A DNA stretch of 64,000 nt from Acidobacteriota bacterium (GTDB lineage: Bacteria; Acidobacteriota; Thermoanaerobaculia; Gp7-AA8): assembly GCA_021781455.1 (NCBI GenBank), contig JAJXWV010000084.1, positions 62,001-126,000 on the forward strand, read 5' to 3'. Shown one piece after another: positions 24,465 to 30,805 of the stretch. The first letter of the stretch is position 1; each line of letters starts with the position of its first letter. The position numbers were made by a program, and so were the translations under genes. Under the pieces are notes generated by a model. It did no database searches, was not told the DNA's origin, and saw only the letters and a program-made list of their open reading frames with translations.

Positions 24465-26198
24465 TCATTTGCTCAGCGAAAAACGTTCCTCGGCGATGCG
24501 GTAGCACCATCGCCAGATCGTGCGGTTGAACAGCACCACCACGGCCGCCATGACCATGACGCTGGCGGCGAGGTGCGGGAAATCGGCATGCTCGGCCGCG
24601 AGGCTGATCTGCGCGCCGAGGCCATCGGCCGTCATTACGTGCCCCTTGAACGTCACGTACTCCGCGACGATGCTGGCGTTCCACGCGCCGCCGGCGGCGG
24701 TGACCCAGCCGGTCACGAGATACGGGAAGATCGACGGCAGGTAGAGAGACGTGAAACGAAGGCGCAGTCCCAACCGGTAGCTCCGTCCAGCTTCGCGAAG
24801 ATCGGCGGGAATGGCCATCGATCCGGCGATGACGTTGAAGAGGATGTACCACTGCGTGCCGAGGAGCATCAGCACGACGCTGCCCCAGTCGAGGCCGACG
24901 CCCGCGGCCTTGAGCAGGGCGATGACCAGAGGGAAGAGCATCGGTGCCGGGAACGACGCGGCGATCTGCACGATCGGCTGAAAGATGCGCGACAACCGCG
25001 GCGAGAGGCCGATGGCCAATCCGGCCGGCAGTGCCCACAGCGTGCCGAGCGCGGTGGAGAGCAGGACGCGGCCGAGGGTCCAGCCGCCTGCGCGCAGGAT
25101 CGGAAGGAAGTCGCGCCACGAGAGTTGCCGGAGAATCGTGATCAACCGCCACGAGCCGAACAGCAAGCCGGCGATCAGCAGCGCGAAGAGGATCATCGAG
25201 AGGAGGCCGGACCAGCGCGGCCTCACATCCGGCCGCGCCTCTTCGCGGGGTTCGTGGCGCAGACTGGGCTTGCGCGCGAAGAGGTTCTCCATGGCTTCGT
25301 TGAGCCACTCCACGAGGCTCGACTTCCGCAGCCAGTCGTAGAACCACGACGACTGGGTCTGCTCGTTCGCCCCTTCCTCGACCCGAAACTTCTGCGACCA
25401 CACCACCACCGGTCGCCACAGCAGCTGGTCGAGCACGACGATCATCAGCACCATGGCCACGATGGCCCAGATCATGGCCGGCACGTTGCCCTTCGCCACG
25501 GCCACGCTCATGTACGAGCCGATGCCCGGCAGGCGGAAATCCTTGCTCCCCAGGACGAACGACTCGGTGATCATCAGGAAGAACCAGCCGCCGGCCATCG
25601 ACATCATGCTGTTCCACACCAGGCCGATCGTGGAGAACGGCAGCTCGACCCAGCGCAGCTTCTCCCACCAGTCGAAGCGGTAGATCGTGGCCGCCTCCAG
25701 CTGGTCCTTCGGAATGGAGCGCAGCGAGTGGTAGAAGCTGAAGGTCATGTTCCAGGCCTGGCCGCTGAAGATCATCAGCACGGAGGCCAGCTCGAGGCCG
25801 ATGTTGCTGCGAGGGAAGATCGAGACCAGCACCAGGACCACTCCGGGCATGAAGCCGAGGACGGGAATGCTCTGCAGGATGTCGAGCAGCGGCAGCAGGA
25901 TTCTCTCGGCGATCGGGTCCTTGGCGGCCCAGTAGCCATAGCCGAGAGTGAACAGCAGCGAGAGCATGTACGCAAGGAGCCCGCGCGAAAGCGAGTAGAA
26001 GACGTAGACGGGCAACGCCGTGGGGGAGAGGTCGATGTGAACGGCGGGGCGGAGAGTGCGCCACTCGCCGGCTAGCGAGAAGAGGCCGAAGACCAGCCCG
26101 ATGAACGCGGCCAGCAGAACGAAGTCGAACCAGCCGATACGCCGGAAGCGCTCCAGGAAAGCGGTCGCCTCGCCCCAGACTCCTTCGCGCGCATGCAT
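24465..26198 (-). CDS. ABC transporter permease with two fused permease domains
   Basis: 577 aa. Two BPD_transp_1-type domains are joined: the first (about residues 60-270) has the EAA-like loop [23 protein letters not shown], and the second (about 340-560) has [25 protein letters not shown] cytosolic linker of ~70 residues is rich in charged residues. About eleven to twelve membrane helices are predicted. The gene fusion makes a pseudodimeric permease, so one polypeptide with two ATPase copies can form the core. In this class of importers such fused permeases are found with the AAA-associated ATPase type encoded next to it. Substrate unknown. The start at 26198 begins [10 protein letters not shown]; no strong ribosome site decides it. 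Confidence 0.88.
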   Translation of the reverse strand: MHAREGVWGEATAFLERFRRIGWFDFVLLAAFIGLVFGLFSLAGEWRTLRPAVHIDLSPTALPVYVFYSLSRGLLAYMLSLLFTLGYGYWAAKDPIAERILLPLLDILQSIPVLGFMPGVVLVLVSIFPRSNIGLELASVLMIFSGQAWNMTFSFYHSLRSIPKDQLEAATIYRFDWWEKLRWVELPFSTIGLVWNSMMSMAGGWFFLMITESFVLGSKDFRLPGIGSYMSVAVAKGNVPAMIWAIVAMVLMIVVLDQLLWRPVVVWSQKFRVEEGANEQTQSSWFYDWLRKSSLVEWLNEAMENLFARKPSLRHEPREEARPDVRPRWSGLLSMILFALLIAGLLFGSWRLITILRQLSWRDFLPILRAGGWTLGRVLLSTALGTLWALPAGLAIGLSPRLSRIFQPIVQIAASFPAPMLFPLVIALLKAAGVGLDWGSVVLMLLGTQWYILFNVIAGSMAIPADLREAGRSYRLGLRLRFTSLYLPSIFPYLVTGWVTAAGGAWNASIVAEYVTFKGHVMTADGLGAQISLAAEHADFPHLAASVMVMAAVVVLFNRTIWRWCYRIAEERFSLSK

Positions 26199-26251
26199 GC
26201 CGGTCCCGCGTCCATCGTTTGATCTCCCGTGAAGGGGAGGTCATCGTACCA

Positions 26252-26330
26252 AGAATTGAGGCTCTTCAGGATCTTCAGTGGGTCCGGCGAAATTTCGAAG
26301 AGGGCAGACCCGCCGCGAAGCAGCGACATG
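26252..26330. repeat. Repeat family D, copy 2 (shortened)
   Basis: AAGAATTGAGGCTCTTCAGG, ATCTTCAGTGGGTCCGGCGA and AATTTCGAAGAGGGCA match the first half of family D. It abuts family A copy 3 directly. Confidence 0.7.
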
Positions 26331-26331
26331 A

Positions 26332-26545
26332 AGGCGGCGTAGCCGCCGTAAGAATTTAGCGGCGGCCGTCAGGCCGCCGGAGCAAGTGATCGCATCAGCG
26401 TACGAGGCACGAAGTGCCCGCCCGAAGACCGGGGAAACAGACCTGGGATCTGTCGCGCGCTGCGCGCGCTCGGACGCTGGGTCGGGCCGATCGGACGGCG
26501 GCCTGACGGCCGCCGCTAAATGATGTCGCCGGCTTCGCCGGCTTT
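26332..26545. repeat. Repeat family A, copy 3
   Basis: Same orientation as copy 2 and closely similar: AGGCGGCGTAGCCGCCGTAA start, GGCACGAAGTGCCC core palindrome, CTGTCGCGCGCTGCGCGCGC stem, and end CCGCCGCTAAATGATGTCGC plus CCGGCTTCGCCGG. The gap 26199-26642 contains only this, repeat D and a terminator. Confidence 0.85.
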
Positions 26546-26577
26546 GACCGGGGAAGCTGGAGCAGTCGTGGATTCAC

Positions 26578-26601
26578 AAAAAAGGGCGGCCGAAGCCGCC
26601 C
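26578..26601 (-). terminator. Rho-independent terminator of the cytochrome c gene
   Basis: On the minus strand: GGGCGGC, TTCG loop, GCCGCCC, then TTTTTT. It lies 42 bp after the cytochrome stop codon. Confidence 0.9.
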
Positions 26602-26642
26602 CCCCTGAAGATCCCGGAGCACCGACTCCCAGTCGGTCGCGT

Positions 26643-26987
26643 TCATTTCAACGACTTGATGTAATCGACCAGGTCGTTGATCTGATCCTTCGACAGCTTG
26701 CCCTTGTACGCCGGCATCTTCCCCTTGCCGTCCTCGATGATCTTGGTGAGCTCTTCCTTGGTCTGCTTCTGCACCTCGGCGGAGTGAAGATCGCGAATCT
26801 TCAGGGTCTTGCCCATCGCGGTCTGCCCCTTGGCGTCCTTGCCGTGGCAGGCGAAGCACTTGGATTCGAAGATCGAGCTCCCTTCCTTGGCCTCTTTGGC
26901 GGGGGAGTCCTTTTGTGCCGCCATGACCGTCGGAACGATCAAGAGCGAGAGCGACAACAGGGAGCCGAGGATTCGTGCGGATTTCAT
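26643..26987 (-). CDS. Small exported cytochrome c
   Basis: 114 aa monohaem class I cytochrome c. A Sec signal peptide (MKSARILGSLLSLSLLIVPT..MAA) is followed by the haem site CFACH, and the axial methionine is in KGKMPAYKGKLS. The C-terminal helix is QINDLVDYIKSL. It would be a soluble periplasmic electron carrier. The start at 26987 follows a GGAGGG site; another ATG lies 15 bp upstream. It is monocistronic with its own terminator, and there is no adjacent oxidase or reductase, so its redox partners cannot be inferred. Confidence 0.92.
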   Translation of the reverse strand: MKSARILGSLLSLSLLIVPTVMAAQKDSPAKEAKEGSSIFESKCFACHGKDAKGQTAMGKTLKIRDLHSAEVQKQTKEELTKIIEDGKGKMPAYKGKLSKDQINDLVDYIKSLK

Positions 26988-27213
26988 CTGATTTCCCTCC
27001 ATTTACCTGAGCTGCGGTTCCGAAGCAGTGGAAGCTCTGCGTGATTCGAGCCACCGTTTCCGTTCAGCGGGGGAATTCCATCGAATGCAGGGGACGGGGT
27101 CAAGAGGGACTGATGGGACTGATGGGACCTTTGGGACAAATGTGGCGCAGTCCTATCGGTCCCATCGCGGTCCAGTCATTGCGCCGGCGCCATTCTTCCT
27201 GCAGCATGCGCGG

Positions 27214-27402
27214 ATGGAACCGAAAGCCTGTGTGCTCTGCGAACGCTCGTCCGACCTCGTCCCGCTGCTGACCATCGAGTATCGCGGGTCGACCCTGCGC
27301 ATCTGCTCGGAGCACCTGCCGGTGCTCATTCACGATCCGAGTCAGCTGGCCGAGCGCATGCCCGGCGCGGAGACGCTGAGCAGGCCGCCGCGGAAGCTGT
27401 AG
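27214..27402 (+). CDS. Small Cys/His protein, putative zinc-binding
   Basis: 62 aa. Two Cys-containing turns (ACVLCERSSDL near the start and RICSEHLPVLIHDP) could make a C-x2-C/C-x2-H zinc site. It ends SRPPRKL. The start at 27214 is chosen because the coding character begins there; the frame upstream runs through repeated GGGACTGATGGGAC words and is not protein-like. The stop is 8 bp from the end of the convergent ArsS-like gene. Short proteins of this look occur near arsenic/selenium radical-SAM genes in my recollection, but no function is known to me. Confidence 0.55.
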   Translation: MEPKACVLCERSSDLVPLLTIEYRGSTLRICSEHLPVLIHDPSQLAERMPGAETLSRPPRKL

Positions 27403-27410
27403 GGCGCGGG

Positions 27411-28535
27411 TCAGGTGGTCGCGCCGCCGCAGGAGCTCCCCGCGCCGGCGGTGCAGCCGAAGCAGTGGCGCCGGGTCACGACGCGCCGGCTCTGCCAGGC
27501 CGCGAAATCGAAGGATTCCACGCGCATGGCACGGCCGTCGGGAGCGGCATCGAGCTCCAGCATCTGGTTGAAGTCGCAGTCGAACAGGCGTCCGTCCCAC
27601 GAGATCGAGATCGTGTTGCGGCACATTAGCCCCGCCACGGCCGCCGGATTGAACGACTGTGCCAGCCGCGCCATGTAGGGCTCCAGGTTGTCGCTGTCGA
27701 CGAGCCACTCCAGGAAGCGCGAGATCGGCATGTTGTTCAGCGCGAACAACCGGTCGAAGGAGAGGCCCCACTCGCGCTGAAGGGCCGTCTTCCATTCGCT
27801 TTCCACGGAGTGCTGTGCCGCGGCGAGAAATGCTCCGGCGGGATTGCTCATCAGCGTGAGCATCCGTTTCGGATTGCCCTGGCCGTATCCGCCGGCGTTC
27901 AGGAGCCGCAGCGCTTCGATCGATTTCTCGAATGCGCCGTCGCCGCGCTGGGCGTCGGTGTTTCGCTTGCGATAGTGCGGCAGCGAGGCCACGATCTCCA
28001 CACCGCGTTCTCCGAGCCATTCCACCAGGCCGGTGTTGCGCGGCAAGAGGAGGACCGAGAGGTTGCAGCGGTCGATGACGTGTTTCCCGCGCGCCACGGC
28101 CTGCTCGACGACGTAGCGGAAGTCGGGGTGCAACTCCGGCGCGCCGCCGGTCAGGTCGACCGTGTGCGCCGTCGTCTGAGCGAGCGCGCGGAGGCAGGCC
28201 TCGATCGTGTCGCGGGTCATCATGGCGTCCCAGCGATCCGGTCCGGCATCCACGTGACAGTGGCGGCAGGTCATATTGCAGAGCTTGCCGAGATTGATCT
28301 GGAAGACCTCGAGCGGAGCGGGATGAAGGCCCGCGGTCCCGGCAGCGGCGAGCACAGCCTCGAAATCGAGAGCGCTTCCTTCGATGCTCACCGACTCGAG
28401 CTTCGCCAGCTGCGCGGCTGGCGAGGAGAGCGGAGCATGACGCGACCGGAGCGTCTTCGCCGACCTCGGTCCAGCCAGCGACGGGTCGCGCTCATCGCCA
28501 TCCGCTTCAGGCGCCTTCGAAGGAAACGTCGTCAC
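27411..28535 (-). CDS. arsS: Arsenosugar biosynthesis-type radical SAM protein (ArsS-like)
   Basis: 374 aa. The radical SAM cluster motif CNMTCRHC (C-x3-C-x2-C, about residues 64-71) lies after FQINLGKL. LDLTGGAPELHP is the glycine-rich SAM-binding loop of this subgroup, and the C-terminal Cys-rich part includes MCRNTISISWDG, LFDCDFNQML and RHCFGCTAGAGSSCGG, probably a second Fe-S site. This layout matches the radical SAM/Cys-rich family renamed ArsS, linked to arsenosugar synthesis. The start is a GTG at 28535 overlapping the stop of the upstream gene (ATGTGA), so translation is coupled. No arsenic methylase ArsM gene is next to it, so the link to arsenic here is by family only. Confidence 0.85.
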   Translation of the reverse strand: MTTFPSKAPEADGDERDPSLAGPRSAKTLRSRHAPLSSPAAQLAKLESVSIEGSALDFEAVLAAAGTAGLHPAPLEVFQINLGKLCNMTCRHCHVDAGPDRWDAMMTRDTIEACLRALAQTTAHTVDLTGGAPELHPDFRYVVEQAVARGKHVIDRCNLSVLLLPRNTGLVEWLGERGVEIVASLPHYRKRNTDAQRGDGAFEKSIEALRLLNAGGYGQGNPKRMLTLMSNPAGAFLAAAQHSVESEWKTALQREWGLSFDRLFALNNMPISRFLEWLVDSDNLEPYMARLAQSFNPAAVAGLMCRNTISISWDGRLFDCDFNQMLELDAAPDGRAMRVESFDFAAWQSRRVVTRRHCFGCTAGAGSSCGGATT

Positions 28536-28867
28536 ATTCCCGCCTTCTGCTCGTGCTCCTTCATCTGCATTCCATGCACGAGCGATGCACCCCCGCGGAT
28601 CGCGCAGGCCACGTGCACGGCCTCGGTCATCTGCTCGAGGTCCGCTCCCTTTTCCAGGCTGGCGGTCGTATAGGCGTCGATGCAGTACGGGCACTGCACG
28701 GTGTGCGCAACGGCGAGCGCGATGAGCGACTTTTCGCGCTCGGTGAGGGCGCCGGGAGCGAAGACCGCGGCGTAGTAGTCGAAGAATTTCCTGGCGAGCT
28801 CGGGCGAGCCCTCGCTGATGTCGCCGAAGCGCGCCAGGTGCTCCGGCTTGTAGTAGTGCTCGGTCAT
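28532..28867 (-). CDS. Arsenosugar-associated peroxidase-like protein (carboxymuconolactone decarboxylase/AhpD fold)
   Basis: 111 aa, cytosolic. The AhpD-type redox motif CPYCIDAYT (C-x2-C then helix with acidic and Tyr residues) and the segment EREKSLIALAVAHTVQ identify the CMD/AhpD fold. A similar small peroxidase-like protein regularly precedes ArsS-like genes, and NCBI names it 'arsenosugar biosynthesis-associated peroxidase-like protein'. The start at 28867 follows GGGAGGAACACACA; the frame upstream is repeat-derived (GGGTGTCGGG words at 28934-29035). It is the first gene of the two-gene operon with ArsS. It may supply or receive electrons or remove peroxide, but this is not established. 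Confidence 0.85.
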   Translation of the reverse strand: MTEHYYKPEHLARFGDISEGSPELARKFFDYYAAVFAPGALTEREKSLIALAVAHTVQCPYCIDAYTTASLEKGADLEQMTEAVHVACAIRGGASLVHGMQMKEHEQKAGM

Positions 28868-29070
28868 TGTGTGTTCCTCCCGACGATTGTCGCGCGATGG
28901 GGCCACAGTGTAATGAGGCGGAACTGCAAATTGGGTGTCGGGTGTCGGGGGGGCGGGTCTCGGGTCTCGATTTGTTTCCTGGCTGAATGCGTTTCTCTCC
29001 CGACACCCGGCACCTGGCACCCGACACCCGACACCGTGTCCTGTGCAATCATGCACCGCCGGAGGCCAGC

Positions 29071-30096
29071 ATGAAGAAGCTCGCGCTATTCGCCGCGATG
29101 ATCACGGCGCTCACGTTCGTTGCCAATTTACAGGCCGCGGTCCGCTATCACGTCGTCCGCACAATTCCGCTGACGGACGAGGGCGGCTGGGACTACCTGA
29201 CCGCCGACTCGGCGACCGACCGGCTCTTCGTCTCTCGCGGCGATCACGTTACCGTCGTCAACCTCAAGGACGGCAAGGCCGCCGGCGAGATTCCCAAGAC
29301 CGAAGGCGTCCACGGGATCGCCATCGCACGCGGTCTGAAGCGCGGATTCGTCAGCTGCGGCCGCACCTCGACCGTCACGATCTTCGATCTCGACTCACTG
29401 AAAGTGATCGGAGAGGCGAAGACAGACGACCGTCCGGACGCCATCATGTTCGAGCCCGTCACCGCCCGTGTCTTCACGTTCAACGCCGGCGGCAAGAACA
29501 GCAGCGCCATAGACGCCGGGACGGGCAAGGTCGTCGGCAGCGTTCCTCTCGGCGGCAAGCCGGAGTTCGCCGTCGCCGACGGCGCAGGCAGGGTCTACGT
29601 CAACATCGAGGACACGAGCGAGATCGCCGGCTTCGACGCGAAGACGCTCCAGGTCGTGAAGCGCTGGAAGCTCGAGGGATGCGAGGAGCCGTCCGGGCTG
29701 GCCATCGACCGGAAGAACCACCGGCTCTTCAGCGGCTGCCGGAACAAGGTCGTGGCGGTCAGCGATCTCGATGCCGGGCGCGTCGTCACGATGGTTCCGA
29801 TCGGCCCGGGAGTCGACGCAAATGCCTTCGATCCAGCCGAGAAGCTCGTCTTCAGCTCCAATGGCGGCGATGGATCCCTGACCGTCATCCGCGAAGTGTC
29901 ACCGGACAAATACGAAGTCGTCGAGAACGCCACCACCGAGCGCGGCGCGCGCACGATGGCCCTCGACGAGAAGACGCACCATGTCTTCGTGGTGACCGCG
30001 AAATTCGGCCCGCCTCCGGCCGCCACGGCAGAGCGTCCGCACCCGTGGCCGACGATCCTGCCGGGAAGCTTCCACGTTCTCGAGCTGGCGCCGTAG
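29071..30096 (+). CDS. Secreted YncE-like beta-propeller protein
   Basis: 341 aa. A signal peptide (MKKLALFAAMITALTFVANLQA) is followed by about six to seven repeated blade units of the type DRLFVSRGDHVTVVNLKDGK and VTIFDLDSLKVIGEAKT, as in YncE/LVIVD and related propellers. The product should be periplasmic; these domains bind ligands or proteins and seldom have catalytic residues, and none are obvious here. The start at 29071 is the signal-peptide methionine after the repeated ACACCCGGCACC words; the AGGCCAGC just upstream is only a weak ribosome site. Neighbours give no functional clue. Confidence 0.85.
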   Translation: MKKLALFAAMITALTFVANLQAAVRYHVVRTIPLTDEGGWDYLTADSATDRLFVSRGDHVTVVNLKDGKAAGEIPKTEGVHGIAIARGLKRGFVSCGRTSTVTIFDLDSLKVIGEAKTDDRPDAIMFEPVTARVFTFNAGGKNSSAIDAGTGKVVGSVPLGGKPEFAVADGAGRVYVNIEDTSEIAGFDAKTLQVVKRWKLEGCEEPSGLAIDRKNHRLFSGCRNKVVAVSDLDAGRVVTMVPIGPGVDANAFDPAEKLVFSSNGGDGSLTVIREVSPDKYEVVENATTERGARTMALDEKTHHVFVVTAKFGPPPAATAERPHPWPTILPGSFHVLELAP

Positions 30097-30105
30097 GTGG
30101 AGTAC

Positions 30106-30334
30106 GAATTGAGAATTGAGAATTGAGAATTGAGAATTGAGGCTCTCCAGGATTTTCAGTGGGTCCACGGGAATATCCGATAAGAGCACTCCAGCCGCGG
30201 AGCGGCGAAATCTAAGTAGCCCAAGGCGTCAGCCTTGGGGGAGTAGGCAAGGCACAGCTCATACGCTGGATGGCGCACCGATCAGTCCCACGCTGACGCG
30301 TTGGGCTACCTAGATTTCGCCGCTCCGCGGCTCA
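30106..30334. repeat. Repeat family D, copy 3, preceded by a GAATTGA array
   Basis: Five tandem GAATTGAGAA(TTGA) words are followed by GGCTCTCCAGGATTTTCAGT, GGGTCC and a CCGCGGAGCGGCGAAATC arm. A spacer with CCAAGGCGTCAGCCTTGG and the inverse arm GATTTCGCCGCTCCGCGG come next. The two arms give a long hairpin. It overlaps the last codons of the small membrane gene downstream. Confidence 0.75.
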
Positions 30335-30544
30335 GCGGGCGGTCGCGGACGGCGCGCTCGGCACGAACGCCATCACCGCGGTCGATCGCTCGATCGCACC
30401 CTGCTTCACGGCCGGCCGCCTGATCAGCATCACGGCCATGATGACGAAGAGGATCAGCCCGATCGCGAGCGCAACGAGGAAGAACGTCGACGGACGGTTC
30501 GTCTGATTCTGCCTTGTCCGTCGACGCGTGGTGCGGTGTCCCAT
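30332..30544 (-). CDS. Small single-pass membrane protein
   Basis: 70 aa, unrecognised. A basic N-terminus (MGHRTTRRRTRQNQTNRP) is followed by one strong membrane helix (STFFLVALAIGLILFVIMAVMLI) and a short tail ending SAPSATAR. The positive-inside rule puts the N-terminus in the cytoplasm. The frame is open upstream for 39 more codons, but these are only the 15-bp tandem repeat read as SSVPG, so I start at 30544. The 3' end runs into repeat D, suggesting that the original C-terminus may have been altered by the repeat. Confidence 0.45.
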   Translation of the reverse strand: MGHRTTRRRTRQNQTNRPSTFFLVALAIGLILFVIMAVMLIRRPAVKQGAIERSTAVMAFVPSAPSATAR

Positions 30545-30572
30545 ATGCCGGATGCTAGCACGGGGTCGACGG

Positions 30573-30653
30573 GTACCAGGAACCGAGGAACCAGGAACCG
30601 AGGAACCAGGAACCGAGGAACCAGGAACCGAGGAACCAGGAACCGAGGAACCA
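30573..30653. repeat. 15-bp tandem repeat, ~5 copies (unit GAACCAGGAACCGAG)
   Basis: Near-perfect head-to-tail copies lie in the promoter region of the small membrane gene. There are no spacers, so this is not a CRISPR. Unit number is likely to vary between strains. Confidence 0.9.
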
Positions 30654-30805
30654 TGAGCCAACAGCCCTTACACATCAGCGTGACGCCTGTTTTTGGTCAC
30701 CTCCCGGTGTAAGGCGTATCCTCCTGCCGCACAGCATTGCTGGGCATCAAGTCGTGCAAACTGGCATCCGTGGCGAGAGCCCGGGCTCTCTTGAAGGGGG
30801 AGGTT

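Noticed and set aside
24325-26244. 639-aa minus-strand frame parallel to the ABC permease
   Set aside because: Second frame of the permease gene; lacks hydrophobic helices and ends in repeat B sequence.
28935-30119. 394-aa plus-strand frame over the propeller gene
   Set aside because: Shadow of the YncE-like gene; Arg-rich with no signal or domain.
30573-30653. Possible CRISPR array
   Set aside because: The 15-bp units follow one another directly with no spacers, and no cas gene is present.
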